NCBI RefSeq assembly: GCF_022539255.1
Contig: NZ_JAKZBV010000001.1
Span: forward strand, 372,001 to 436,000
Source: Sinomonas terrae
GTDB taxonomy: Bacteria; Actinomycetota; Actinomycetes; Actinomycetales; Micrococcaceae
DNA length: 64,000 nucleotides
Direction: 5' to 3'
Position numbers and translations under genes: made by a program. Shown in pieces: positions 49,050-57,953 of this stretch (position 1 is its first letter; each line of letters begins with the position of its first letter). The notes beneath the pieces were generated by a model. It saw only the letters and a list, made by a program, of their open reading frames with translations, ran no database searches and was not told where the DNA came from.

Positions 49050-49100
49050 GGCGCAGGTTTTCCGCGAGAACGCACGTTTGGGGGCGTTCAAACCTGCGCC
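49050..49100. repeat. 11-bp inverted repeat with 29-base loop
   Basis: GGCGCAGGTTT (49050-49060) and AAACCTGCGCC (49090-49100) form a perfect stem. Related half-copies (GAGGTTTGGCGCGAAGGCG before, GCAACCTGCGCAC after) surround it. It lies between the divergent GntR and GH3 genes and may be an interspersed palindromic element. The remainder of the 48986-49326 gap holds the operator at 49216. Confidence 0.6.
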
Positions 49101-49208
49101 CTGAGAAGAAACGTACGTCTTCGGATGCAACCTGCGCACTCGCGTCACGGCCTCTTGGGCGACGCTCCCGGACGAACAATAAACCCACCCCAAGGGGGCC
49201 GGGCGGTA

Positions 49209-49236
49209 TGGACTTACACTGACACAGTGTTAGTCG
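49209..49236 (+). promoter_or_regulatory. TetR-like palindrome in the probable GH3 promoter
   Basis: ACACTG-ACA-CAGTGT (49216-49230) is a perfect 6-bp inverted repeat. TGGACT (49209-49214) and TAGTCG (49231-49236) could be -35 and -10 boxes separated by 16 bp, with the palindrome in the spacer. This layout fits repression by a TetR-family protein such as that encoded at 53291. Confidence 0.5.
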
Positions 49237-49326
49237 AGGTCCGCTCCCGACCCTTGGCTTTGCCGTCACCGTGGCGTGGCACCGTCGAGGATCCCTCAGC
49301 GATCAACCGCAAGTGAAAGGCCTCCC

Positions 49327-51795
49327 ATGACCGACATCCTCGATGAACGCGAGTCCCGGAAGCAGCCGAGCGAAGCGGACCTCCGCGAGCGCATTGGCTG
49401 CTTGAACCTCGAGGAGAAGGTCCGCCTCCTCACGGGCAGTTCGTTCTGGTCCATTGAGGCCGAGCCGAAGGCCGGGCTACGCCGTTTCGTCGTCTCGGAC
49501 GGCCCCGTCGGTGTGCGCGGCGAGACCTGGGATGACCGCGACTGGTCCGCCAACGGCCCCTCGCCCACAGCCATCGCAGCGACGTGGGACCCCGAGCTCG
49601 TGGAGCGGATCGGTCACGCGATGGGAGCCGAGGCCCGGCGCAAGGGCGTCGACGTCATCCTGGCCCCGACCGTGAACCTGCACCGCACGCCCGTCGGCGG
49701 ACGCCACTTCGAGTGCTTCTCGGAGGACCCGCTGCTGACGGGCGCGATCGCGGCGGCCTGGGTGCGCGGGGTCCAGGGACAGGGCGTCGGCACGTGCGTC
49801 AAGCACTTCGTCGCGAACGACCAGGAGACGGAGCGCATGGGCGTCGACAACATTGTCGACGAGCGCACCCTCCGCGAGCTGTACCTCGCGCCGTTCGAGC
49901 ACATCGAGCGAGAGGCGAAGCCGTGGTCCTACATGGCCGCCTACAACAAGGTCAACGGAACAGCCATGACCGAGTCACCGCTCCTCGACGACGTGCTCAA
50001 GGGCGAGTGGGGCTCGGACGCGCTCGTCATGTCCGATTGGTTCGCGACGCGCTCCACCATCGAGTCGGCGAACGCAGGCCTCGACCTTGCCATGCCTGGG
50101 CCCGTTTCCCCGTGGGGCCAGGCGCTCGTGGATGCGGTGCGCGCGGGCGACGTCGACGAGACGAAGGTCGACGAGAAGCTCCTCCGCCTGTTCCGGCTCG
50201 CCGCGCGGACCGGTGCGGTCGAGGGTTTCGAGGGCAGAGAGGCCCAGCCGGTCTCTGAGGAGGAGATGGACGACCTCCTCCGAGAGGCCGCGGCGGCGGG
50301 GTTCGTGCTGGTCAAGAACGATTCCGTACTCCCGCTTCCGGACGTGACCTCGCTCGCCGTCGTGGGCCCGAATGCGGTGCGTGGCCGCGTCGCCGGGGGC
50401 GGTTCAGCATCGGTCATGCCGAAGCACGTCGTGCATCCGGCCGAAGCCCTCGCCGCGGCACTTCCCAACGCCAAGGTGCGCACAGCCCTCGGCGTCCGCT
50501 CCACGGAGCGGGTCGGCGTCCTCGAGGGAGCCGCGGCACAGCTCCCAGACGGCTCCGGCGAGGGCCTGCTCGTCGAGTTCCTCGATGCCGAGGGCAAGGT
50601 CCTCGGGAGCGAGCAGCGCCGCATCGGGCAGTTCGTGTGGATGGGAGACTTCGCGCCCGGCATCCCCGCCGATCGGGTCGCCACGGTACGGACGACGACG
50701 CGCGTCACTGCAGCACAGCCCGGCACCCACCGCTTCGGCGCCTCGGGCGTCGGGCGCATCACCGTCGCGCTCGACGGCGACATCCTCGCCGACGAGGACG
50801 TGCGGCTTCGCGAAGGCGCCGACATCGTGGAGGCGCTCATGCTTCCGCCGCAGCTCCTCGTTGAGCGCGAGCTCGCGGAAGGCGAATCGATCCTGCTGGC
50901 CACGACCTTCGCCGCCGTCGCCGACCCCACGACCGGTGCCCACTTCTGGGCGACCCTCGTCAATCTCGAAGAACCCCACGGGACGGACGACGAGGAGATG
51001 GCCGCCGCCGTCGAACTCGCGCGCTCCTCGAACGCCGCCGTCGTCGTCGTCGGCACCACCGAGGAGGTGGAGTCGGAAGGCTACGACCGCGAGTCCCTCG
51101 GCCTCCCCGGGCGCCAGGACGAACTCATCGAGGCGGTCATCGACGCCAACCCGAACACGGTCGTCGTCGTCAACGCGGGCGCCCCGGTTCTCATGCCGTG
51201 GCTCGCGAAGGCCAAGGCGGTGCTCCTCGTGTGGTTCCCGGGGCAGCAGATGGGTGCAGCGCTTGCGGATGTCCTGACGGGCGCCGTCGAGCCCGGTGGC
51301 CACCTGCCGACGACGTGGCCCGCGCCGGGCGGCATCGTCCAGCCCGAGAACGTCCCCGTCAAAGGGACGGTCGGGTACGAGGAAGGCCTCGATGTCGGCT
51401 ACAAGGCCTACCTGCGGCGCGAGATCCAGCCCGCAGTCCCGTTCGGCCACGGACTCGGCTACACGACGTGGAGCCTTTCGAACCCCGAGACTGCTGGGGA
51501 TGCAGTGAACGTGAGCGTGACAAACACAGGGCACCGTGCGGGTGCCCACGTCGTCCAGGTCTACGTGTCCCGCCCCGACTCCGCCCTCGAACGTCCGGCT
51601 GCTTGGCTCGCAGCCTTCGCCAAAGTGACGCTCGAACCAGGGGAGACGCGCCGCGTCGAGATCCCGATCCCTGCCCGCGCCTTCGAGCACTGGGACGCCG
51701 AGGGTCACAGCTGGACAGTGGAACCGGGCGAGTTTGTGGTCGAGGTCGGCCCTTCGATTGCTGAGCGGACTCGGGCCGGCAGCGTGGTGAGATGA
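49327..51795 (+). CDS. Glycoside hydrolase family 3 beta-glucosidase
   Basis: 822 residues. The N-terminal barrel contains APTVNLHRTPVGGRHFECFSEDP (about 116-138), KHFVANDQETER (about 159-170) and the nucleophile Asp237 in LVMSDWFAT. The second domain is split by a PA14-type insertion (about 400-545), and a fibronectin-III-like domain ends the protein. PA14-containing GH3 enzymes favour aryl-beta-glucosides or short oligosaccharides. No signal peptide, so cytoplasmic; the sugar permease downstream would supply substrate. The ATG at 49327 follows AAAGG; an upstream ATG adds nothing homologous. Confidence 0.92.
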   Translation: MTDILDERESRKQPSEADLRERIGCLNLEEKVRLLTGSSFWSIEAEPKAGLRRFVVSDGPVGVRGETWDDRDWSANGPSPTAIAATWDPELVERIGHAMGAEARRKGVDVILAPTVNLHRTPVGGRHFECFSEDPLLTGAIAAAWVRGVQGQGVGTCVKHFVANDQETERMGVDNIVDERTLRELYLAPFEHIEREAKPWSYMAAYNKVNGTAMTESPLLDDVLKGEWGSDALVMSDWFATRSTIESANAGLDLAMPGPVSPWGQALVDAVRAGDVDETKVDEKLLRLFRLAARTGAVEGFEGREAQPVSEEEMDDLLREAAAAGFVLVKNDSVLPLPDVTSLAVVGPNAVRGRVAGGGSASVMPKHVVHPAEALAAALPNAKVRTALGVRSTERVGVLEGAAAQLPDGSGEGLLVEFLDAEGKVLGSEQRRIGQFVWMGDFAPGIPADRVATVRTTTRVTAAQPGTHRFGASGVGRITVALDGDILADEDVRLREGADIVEALMLPPQLLVERELAEGESILLATTFAAVADPTTGAHFWATLVNLEEPHGTDDEEMAAAVELARSSNAAVVVVGTTEEVESEGYDRESLGLPGRQDELIEAVIDANPNTVVVVNAGAPVLMPWLAKAKAVLLVWFPGQQMGAALADVLTGAVEPGGHLPTTWPAPGGIVQPENVPVKGTVGYEEGLDVGYKAYLRREIQPAVPFGHGLGYTTWSLSNPETAGDAVNVSVTNTGHRAGAHVVQVYVSRPDSALERPAAWLAAFAKVTLEPGETRRVEIPIPARAFEHWDAEGHSWTVEPGEFVVEVGPSIAERTRAGSVVR

Positions 51796-51920
51796 CCTCA
51801 CGTCTCATGCCCGGGCTCAAGGCGCGCTTGGCGTTCGGGCTCGAAAGTCACGTTCTCGGATTACTCTGAGTCCGGGTGCCGCCTCTGTGCCGAGGGGGCC
51901 ACGACCGTCGGGAGCCACGC

Positions 51921-53198
51921 ATGAGTGCAGACGCCTCACCGCAGCCTGTTCCCCAGTCCGCGCTCGCCGAGCCCGTACGGCGAGTCGGACCCCTCTGGAT
52001 CACCGGTCTCGTCCTGGTCAACGTCGGCATCAATGCTGCGTTCTTCGGGCCCATCCAGGTCCTCCTCGGCCTCCAAGCGCAGGCGTTCGACCCAAGCCAG
52101 AAGGAAGCGATCCTCGCCCTCATCACGGGGGCGGGGGCCGCCGTCGCCCTCGTGGCGAATCCCCTCTTCGGTGCTTTCTCCGACCGCACGTCTGGCCGCT
52201 TCGGGCGCCGTCGGCCATGGGTCCTCGTCGGCGCGGTGCTCGGGACGATCGCCCTCGTCGGGCTCGCTGGTGCGCCCAACGTCGCCGCCGCGACCGCGCT
52301 GTGGTGCCTCGTGCAGGCGGGCTGCAACGGCGCCTACGCGGCGATCACCGCCGCCATTCCTGACAGGGCGCCCATCGAGCAACGAGGGATCGTCGGCGGT
52401 CTTGCCGCGATGGGCCAGACGGCCGGAATCCTCCTCGGGGCGGTGATCGCCGCTGTCGTCGCCGGGAGCTTCGCGCTCGGCTACATAATCTGCGCGGTGG
52501 CACTCGTGCTGGGCGTCATCCTGTATCTCACGACGGCGGCGGACGATCCCCTTCCGCGCTCGGCTGTGGGCCCCTTCTCGCTCGCCCGCTTCTTCGCGTC
52601 ATTCTGGGTCAGCCCCGCAAAGCACCCCGACTTCGCGTGGGCCTGGATCACGCGCCTGCTCGTCAACATCGGAAACCACATGGTGACGCTCTATCTGCTC
52701 TTCTTCCTCACCGATGAGGTCCGGCTCAAGCAGACGCAAGGCCTCGACCCCGCGACGGGCGTCCTCATCCTCACCGGCCTCTATGCGGTGTTCGTCATCA
52801 TCACGAGCGTGATCGGCGGGAAGCTCTCGGACCGGCTTGGCCGCCGCAAGCCGCTCGTCATCGGCTCCTCGATCATCATCGCGATCGCCTCGCTCACCAT
52901 CGGGTTCTTTCCCGTATGGCCGGGCGCGATCGTGGGCGCGTGCGTGCTCGGCATCGGCTTCGGGACGTATCTGGCTGTCGACTTCGCCCTCATCACCCAA
53001 GTTCTCCCCAAGGCGAGCGACCGCGGCAAGGACCTCGGCGTCATCAACATCGCCAACTCGCTCCCGCAGGTCATCGCACCGCTCATCGCCTATCCCTTCG
53101 TCGCGTACTGGGGCGGCTACATCTCGCTCTACGTGGCGGCGGCCGTGATCGGCCTGCTCGGGGCCGTCTTCGTGACCCGCATCCGCAGCGTGAATTGA
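51921..53198 (+). CDS. MFS transporter, sugar-uptake type
   Basis: 425 residues with 12 helices. Motif A is seen as NPLFGAFSDRTSGRFGRRRPW (about residues 79-99), as in the glycoside-pentoside-hexuronide and SLC45-like sugar transporters, and repeats as GGKLSDRLGRRKPLV near 305. GGAG lies eight bases before the ATG. It follows the GH3 gene by 125 bp on the same strand and probably imports the beta-glucoside that the GH3 enzyme splits. Confidence 0.87.
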   Translation: MSADASPQPVPQSALAEPVRRVGPLWITGLVLVNVGINAAFFGPIQVLLGLQAQAFDPSQKEAILALITGAGAAVALVANPLFGAFSDRTSGRFGRRRPWVLVGAVLGTIALVGLAGAPNVAAATALWCLVQAGCNGAYAAITAAIPDRAPIEQRGIVGGLAAMGQTAGILLGAVIAAVVAGSFALGYIICAVALVLGVILYLTTAADDPLPRSAVGPFSLARFFASFWVSPAKHPDFAWAWITRLLVNIGNHMVTLYLLFFLTDEVRLKQTQGLDPATGVLILTGLYAVFVIITSVIGGKLSDRLGRRKPLVIGSSIIIAIASLTIGFFPVWPGAIVGACVLGIGFGTYLAVDFALITQVLPKASDRGKDLGVINIANSLPQVIAPLIAYPFVAYWGGYISLYVAAAVIGLLGAVFVTRIRSVN

Positions 53199-53290
53199 GC
53201 GGGCTGGAGCAGGTCAAAGGGCGCCGTCGGGAGGACCCGCCTACGGGTCTCTGAGGCTCGGGCGCTATAGTTGGGAAGACCCATTGCGCC

Positions 53291-53974
53291 ATGAGCCGGG
53301 GCGCAGCCATGGGTTCGGACCGTTGCCGGACGACAGCCGGAAAGAGGTTGCTGCGAGTGCTCGAACTGCCCAAGGACCTGGTGTCGATGGAGGCTCCACC
53401 GACCACACCTCGCCTTGCCGAGCGTTACCGCAGAATGCTCGATGCCACGGCAGAGTTCGCGCGGCTCGAATACCCGCAGGTTGAAGTTTCAGCGATCGCC
53501 ACCCGCGCGGGTGTCTCTCTCAGCACCGCCTACCGGTACTTTCCGTCCACGGCCCATCTCCTGCTCGCGCTGCACCGCCGGCAGCTCCTCGAACTCCGCG
53601 AACGCGTGGAGAGTCGAGCGCGCAATGCGCGGGGCAGGGGGATCGAGGAGCGCTCGCGGCAATTGGCCGGCGCCGCTATCGAGCTACTGCAGATGCGACT
53701 TTCGCAACCTGCCGTCAACAGCTGCCTCGACGAACTCGTCGTCCCCGCGGATCACGAGCTCGCCCGCATGATCGGCGAAGTCGACGAGCTCTCGTGGTCC
53801 GTGCTGGGCCGCTTGGGTGGCGGCGCCGCGCGCGGCAAGAGCATCGTCCTCATGGTGTCCGGGCTTGTCTCTGCGATTCGCACGGGCCGCCTCCTGCCCT
53901 ACGAGGCGGAGCAGCAGCTCAAGGAAGCGTGCGCGCTCCTCGAGCCGCGGGCTTCCGCCGCACGGCTGGCCTGA
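53291..53974 (+). CDS. TetR-family transcriptional regulator
   Basis: About 227 residues. The HTH VEVSAIATRAGVSLSTAYRYFPSTAHLLLALHRRQL (about residues 62-97) is typical TetR. The C-terminal ligand domain is all-helical. TATAGT at 53266-53271 is a likely -10 box. The N-terminus is uncertain: ATG at 53291 or the more family-like ATG at 53387. It follows the sugar MFS gene by 92 bp and is a good candidate repressor of the GH3-MFS genes. Confidence 0.83.
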   Translation: MSRGAAMGSDRCRTTAGKRLLRVLELPKDLVSMEAPPTTPRLAERYRRMLDATAEFARLEYPQVEVSAIATRAGVSLSTAYRYFPSTAHLLLALHRRQLLELRERVESRARNARGRGIEERSRQLAGAAIELLQMRLSQPAVNSCLDELVVPADHELARMIGEVDELSWSVLGRLGGGAARGKSIVLMVSGLVSAIRTGRLLPYEAEQQLKEACALLEPRASAARLA

Positions 53975-54032
53975 CAGGGCCCGCCCGGCTCACAGTCACC
54001 GTAACTTCCGCGTCCGTAACTTCCCCCGGTAA

Positions 54033-54049
54033 TTTCCGCTGCGCGGAAA
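54033..54049. promoter_or_regulatory. TTTCCGC-TGC-GCGGAAA palindrome upstream of malic enzyme
   Basis: Perfect 7-bp arms around three bases, with a further GCGGAAA copy at 54058-54064 and direct GTAACTTCC repeats at 54000 and 54016. It lies 250 bp before the malic enzyme start and after the TetR stop, in a 325-bp gap without genes. Candidate operator; no partner regulator identified. Confidence 0.5.
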
Positions 54050-54299
54050 CCGGTGTTGCGGAAACTCTCGGCCGCGCCCGTATGATGGGGATACCTCCTT
54101 CCCCGAGGCCAGCCACGCGGACATCCCCGCATCGCCGAGTCTCCCGGAAGCGCCTCATCCGGCGCATTACCCCCGGAACCTTCACTTGCCACTTACCTGA
54201 TGCGGTTGCGCCCTGCCCGACGAAGTACAGGACGCTCCCGCAGCAGCCGAGTGGCGCCGTCGGCCGCTCGTGCCGGCGACCGATCCAGGAGACAGCGCG

Positions 54300-55544
54300 A
54301 TGTCGACTTCTTCCACCTCTGTTTCGTCCACCCCCGCCAGCATCAGCCAGCCCTCGCGTCCGCAGGGCGAGCAGTCCGCCGAGCCGATGGGCAACGAGCC
54401 GATCACGAGCGAGGAGATCTTCGCCGCGCATGAGGGCGGGAAGCTCTCGGTCGCGGTCGGCCGCCCGCTTGCGAGCAAGCGGGACCTCTCGATCGCGTAC
54501 ACCCCTGGGGTGGCCGAGGTGTCCCGGGCGATCGCGGCCGATCCGGATTTGGCCCGCACGCACACGTGGGCGTCCCGGCTCGTGGCCGTGGTCTCCGACG
54601 GGACGGCGGTGCTCGGCCTGGGCAACATCGGCCCGAGTGCTTCGCTGCCGGTGATGGAGGGCAAGAGCGCCCTGTTCAAGACCTTCGGCGGGCTGGACTC
54701 GATCCCGATCGTCCTGAACACGACCGACGTGGACGAGATCATCGAGACCCTGGTCCGGATCTCCCCGAGCTTCGGGGCCGTGAACCTCGAGGACATCGCC
54801 GCCCCGCGCTGCTTCGAGCTCGAGCGGCGCCTGATCGAGGCCCTCGACATGCCGGTCATGCACGACGACCAGCACGGCACCGCCGTCGTCGCCCTCGCGG
54901 CCCTGGAGAACGCGGCGAGGGTCGTGGGCAAGGACCTCGGATCGCTGCGCACGGTGATCGCCGGGGCGGGGGCGGCGGGCATCGCCGTCGCCGAGATCCT
55001 GCTCACCGCCGGGGTGCGCGACGTCGTCCTGCTCGACTCGAAGGGTGCCCTGCACGCCGGACGGGGCGACCTGACGGGGATGAAGGCCGAGTTCGCGGCC
55101 CGGACCAACCCGCGCGGTGTAGCCGGTGGCACGGCGGAGGCCCTGGCCGGGGCGGACGTGTTCATCGGCGTCTCCTCCTCGAAGGTGCCGGAGGAGCACA
55201 TCGCGGCGATGGCCGAGGGCTCGATCGTGTTCGCCCTCTCGAACCCGGACCCGGAGGTCGCGCCCGAGATCGCCCGGCGGCACGCCGCCGTCGTCGCCAC
55301 CGGGCGCAGCGACTTCCCGAACCAGATCAACAACGTCCTGGCGTTCCCCGGGATCTTCCGCGGCGCGCTCGACGCCGGCGCCCGGCGGATCACCCCCGCG
55401 ATGAAGCTCGCCGCCGCCCGCGCGATCGCCGCCCTCGCCGAGGACAAGCTCTCCGCCGACTACATCGTCCCCAGCCCTCTGGACCCCCGCGTGGCCCCGG
55501 CTGTGACCGCGGCAGTGGCCGCCGCCGTCGTCTCAGGGGAGTAG
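54300..55544 (+). CDS. NAD(P)-dependent malic enzyme
   Basis: 414 residues. It converts malate to pyruvate and CO2, forming NADPH or NADH. Visible: YTPGVAEVSRAIA (about 67-79), GLGNIGP (about 105-111), metal-binding EDIAAP (about 164-169) and MPVMHDDQHGTAVV (about 184-197), nucleotide fold AGAGAAGIAVAE (about 221-232), and SNPDPE with FPNQINNVLAFPGIFRGALD. AGGAGA precedes the ATG at 54300. The short form without a phosphotransacetylase domain is typical here. The first 45 residues are Ser/Pro-rich and variable. Confidence 0.93.
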   Translation: MSTSSTSVSSTPASISQPSRPQGEQSAEPMGNEPITSEEIFAAHEGGKLSVAVGRPLASKRDLSIAYTPGVAEVSRAIAADPDLARTHTWASRLVAVVSDGTAVLGLGNIGPSASLPVMEGKSALFKTFGGLDSIPIVLNTTDVDEIIETLVRISPSFGAVNLEDIAAPRCFELERRLIEALDMPVMHDDQHGTAVVALAALENAARVVGKDLGSLRTVIAGAGAAGIAVAEILLTAGVRDVVLLDSKGALHAGRGDLTGMKAEFAARTNPRGVAGGTAEALAGADVFIGVSSSKVPEEHIAAMAEGSIVFALSNPDPEVAPEIARRHAAVVATGRSDFPNQINNVLAFPGIFRGALDAGARRITPAMKLAAARAIAALAEDKLSADYIVPSPLDPRVAPAVTAAVAAAVVSGE

Positions 55545-55565
55545 GCCGGACGCCGAGATCGCAGC

Positions 55566-55628
55566 CAACGGACGAGACCGCAGCCAACGGACGGGACCGG
55601 AGATCGTTCCTTGCGGTCTCGTCCGTTG
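55566..55628. terminator. 17-bp inverted repeat after malic enzyme
   Basis: CAACGGACGAGACCGCA (55566-55582) is the exact reverse complement of TGCGGTCTCGTCCGTTG (55612-55628). A GCAGCCAACGGACG unit is also directly repeated (55561, 55580). The strong stem directly after the gene fits termination of the malic enzyme transcript, though no T-tract is present. Confidence 0.65.
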
Positions 55629-55676
55629 CGTGGGTGTTCGCTAAGCGAACTGGCCGCTGGGCTAGGCTGGGGTCCC

Positions 55677-56180
55677 GTGGACGGACCCGCTCTCGCTGCC
55701 TTACTGACCGGCCTGGCCCTCGCTGTCGCAGTGGTCGGCACGATCGTGCCGGTCCTCCCCGGGAGCCTGCTGGGAATCCTCGCGCTCCTCGAATGGGCCC
55801 TCTTCGGTCGCTCGGGCTCGGGCGGCTGGATCGTCTTCGCAGTAGGGACCGTGCTCTTCGCCGCAGGGATGGGCGCCTCCTGCGTCCTCACTGGCCGAAC
55901 ACTGGCGGCCCGGAAGATTCCGAACAGCTCGATCCTCGCGGCGACCATCGTCGGCGTCGTCGGGATGTTCGTCGTGCCGGTGCTCGGTCTGTTCATCGGC
56001 TTCGTCGTGGGGCTTCTCGGGAGCGAGTGGCTGCGCACGCGCGACTTCCGTGCGGCCACATCGTCGTCGCTCCTGGCTCTCAAGGCCATCGGCATCGGCC
56101 GCATCGTCGAGTTCGCGTGCGCGGCCAGCGCGGTCACCGTGTGGGTCATCGCCGCCTGGATCTACTTCTCGAACCGGTGA
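55677..56180 (+). CDS. DUF456 family membrane protein
   Basis: 167 residues with four or five hydrophobic helices. The glycine-rich PVLPGSLLGILALLEWALFG near the start (about 24-43) and VPVLGLFIGFVVGLLGSEWLR (about 101-121) define DUF456. Function unknown. The GTG at 55677-55679 matches the start of homology. It precedes the TPR-like gene by 14 bp, so both are co-transcribed. Confidence 0.83.
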   Translation: MDGPALAALLTGLALAVAVVGTIVPVLPGSLLGILALLEWALFGRSGSGGWIVFAVGTVLFAAGMGASCVLTGRTLAARKIPNSSILAATIVGVVGMFVVPVLGLFIGFVVGLLGSEWLRTRDFRAATSSSLLALKAIGIGRIVEFACAASAVTVWVIAAWIYFSNR

Positions 56181-56194
56181 ACGCCTTCGTTAGC

Positions 56195-57121
56195 ATGGAA
56201 GCCATGGCTTCCAGCGATGTGGACCGCCAGCGCACGTTTCACGATCCCCGTGACCTCACGCCCTTCCGAGGCGTGCGGGTCTCCACGCCTGTCCACGATA
56301 TCCTCGATCGTTTCGCACGGCGGTCGCGCAGCCCCCGGCTGCGAAGATTCCCGGCGAAGGTCGAGCGGGCGGTGTTCGACGCCGTCTTCCGCTCCCACGA
56401 GCCCGAGCGGCTGGTTGTGCTCGCCCGATCCCACTCCGGCTGGTCTGGCCTCTGCTACGTGCTGGCCGGGCTGCTCGCGTACCGCGCGCATCAGCATGCG
56501 CAGGCTGCCGAGCTCCTCCAACGCGGGCTCGCGGGGGAGAACGAGCCCGCCGCCGCGCAGTTCGCTGCCGACTACCTCGGCGCCTGGTCGCAGTGGATCG
56601 AGCTCTCAGAGGGCGTGAGCGTCGAGGTGCTGTTCAGCGAGGAGGCCGTGTGCCTCGCCCTCGCCCACAGCCTCCGCGAGATCGGTCACCCCGGCGAAGC
56701 CCTCACGGCCCTCGCCCCGCTCCCGCCGTCCCTGCCGACCACGCTTGCAGGTGCGCGGCTCGCAGAGATCCTGGGCCGCCCCGTCGACGTCGTCTCGTGG
56801 ACGGAAGGGCTCACCAATCGCGACGACCTCGCAGCGGCCCTCCTTCTGCTGCGGGCGCGGGTGCTTCGCTCCCTCGGGCGCCGCGCTGACGCTCAGGAGG
56901 CCGTGCGCGAGGTCCTGCGCCGTCGTCGTACACCCCTCGTGCTGCGCCACGCAGCCATGACGGAGCGCGCGCTCCTGCTCGTCGGCGTCGGCCGTCGCCG
57001 TTCCCTCCGGAAGGCGCACGACGCCGGGCAGCGCCCGGGTGCGAAGCGAACCAAAGACGCGGAGGTGCGCGAGCTGTGGCTCCGTGACTTCGAGCGGCTC
57101 ACGGGGGAGCGCCCCGAGTAG
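56195..57121 (+). CDS. Conserved hypothetical helical-repeat (TPR-like) protein
   Basis: 308 residues from ATG 56195 (305 from the ATG at 56204). Mostly alpha-helical, rich in Ala, Leu, Arg and Glu, with no membrane segment. Pairs of amphipathic helices, e.g. GLLAYRAHQHAQAAELLQRGL (about 96-116) and LAHSLREIGHPGEALTALAPL, resemble TPR units. Family not recognised. It follows DUF456 closely. A long overlapping open frame upstream is only a shadow of the malic enzyme gene. Confidence 0.7.
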   Translation: MEAMASSDVDRQRTFHDPRDLTPFRGVRVSTPVHDILDRFARRSRSPRLRRFPAKVERAVFDAVFRSHEPERLVVLARSHSGWSGLCYVLAGLLAYRAHQHAQAAELLQRGLAGENEPAAAQFAADYLGAWSQWIELSEGVSVEVLFSEEAVCLALAHSLREIGHPGEALTALAPLPPSLPTTLAGARLAEILGRPVDVVSWTEGLTNRDDLAAALLLLRARVLRSLGRRADAQEAVREVLRRRRTPLVLRHAAMTERALLLVGVGRRRSLRKAHDAGQRPGAKRTKDAEVRELWLRDFERLTGERPE

Positions 57122-57137
57122 TCGCTCTGCCTACACC

Positions 57138-57184
57138 GAGGGCCCCTGATCCGACCGCATGATGTGGTCAGGTCAGGGGCCCTC
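57138..57184 (+). terminator. Hairpin terminator
   Basis: GAGGGCCCCTGA (57138-57149) pairs with TCAGGGGCCCTC (57173-57184); an inner GACC/GGTC extends the stem. It lies 17 bases after the TPR-like gene. Confidence 0.8.
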
Positions 57185-57410
57185 AGCTGTGTGAACAAGA
57201 AGCTGCGAATGCGGCCGGGCCGGTCGGTGCCCGTTGTCCGGCTCCATGCGGTGGTGTGCGCAGGGGCCGTAGCCTGGCTCAACGGTCTCGTGAACCGTTG
57301 AGCGGATTGCCAACATTCCAGCAGTGTGGCAACAGTTCGTGCAAGAGTCACGAGCTAGACTGGTCGATCTGACCAACCGCAGCACGCTTGTCCCGGGAGA
57401 AGTGATCAGA

Positions 57411-57884
57411 TTGCCTCAGCTCGACGCGACCGACCGCAGGATCCTTCTCGCGCTGGATTCCGATCCGCGCATGCCGATCATGGTCCTGGCCCAGCGCCTT
57501 GGGCTGGCCCGCGGCACCGTTCAGGCACGGCTCGAGCGAATGACGGCGAGCGGCGCCCTCCGGCTCCACAGCACGAGGGTCGATGCGACGGCGCTCGGCC
57601 GCGGCGTCTCCGCCGAGGTTGCGGCCGAGCTCGACCAGAGCCACCTCAACGAGGCGATCGCGGCCCTGCGCGAGATCCCCGAGGTCCTCGAGTGCCTCGC
57701 ACCCGCCGGCGACACGGACCTCCTGATCCGGGTCGTCGCGACGAGCCCCGACGACCTCTACCGCGTCTCCGAGGAGATCCGGCTCTGCCCGGGGATCACG
57801 AGGACTTCGACCCGGATGATCCTGCGGACCGTGATTCCGTATCGGACGACGGCGCTTCTGGCCGAAGGTGAAGAGCAAAGGTGA
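57411..57884 (+). CDS. Lrp/AsnC-family transcriptional regulator
   Basis: 157 residues. The HTH (LDATDRRILLALDSDPRMPIMVLAQRLGLARGTVQARLERM, about 4-44) is followed by a RAM domain (about 70-150). Such regulators bind amino acids and control their metabolism. I chose the TTG at 57411-57413, seven bases after GGGAGAAG, because the -10-like TAGACT (57356-57361) lies downstream of the ATG at 57324. TTGCCA/TGGCAA (57307-57332) may be its own operator. The 57122-57410 gap holds only this and the terminator. Confidence 0.8.
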   Translation: MPQLDATDRRILLALDSDPRMPIMVLAQRLGLARGTVQARLERMTASGALRLHSTRVDATALGRGVSAEVAAELDQSHLNEAIAALREIPEVLECLAPAGDTDLLIRVVATSPDDLYRVSEEIRLCPGITRTSTRMILRTVIPYRTTALLAEGEEQR

Positions 57885-57930
57885 AGAGCCGGGGTGAAGA
57901 GCGGGGCTGAAGAGCGCGGCTGAACAGCCG
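57866..57930. repeat. Five 13-bp tandem repeats at the 3' end of the Lrp gene
   Basis: Units read AGGTGAAGAGCAA, AGGTGAAGAGCCG, GGGTGAAGAGCGG, GGCTGAAGAGCGC and GGCTGAACAGCCG. The array spans the stop codon of the regulator gene. Confidence 0.8.
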
Positions 57931-57953
57931 CCATGCTGGGTCGGCAAAGCAAA

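Noticed and set aside
54566..56190. N-terminal two thirds of an 851-aa plus-strand open frame
   Set aside because: It overlaps malic enzyme and DUF456 in a wrong frame; only the part from 56195 has natural protein character.
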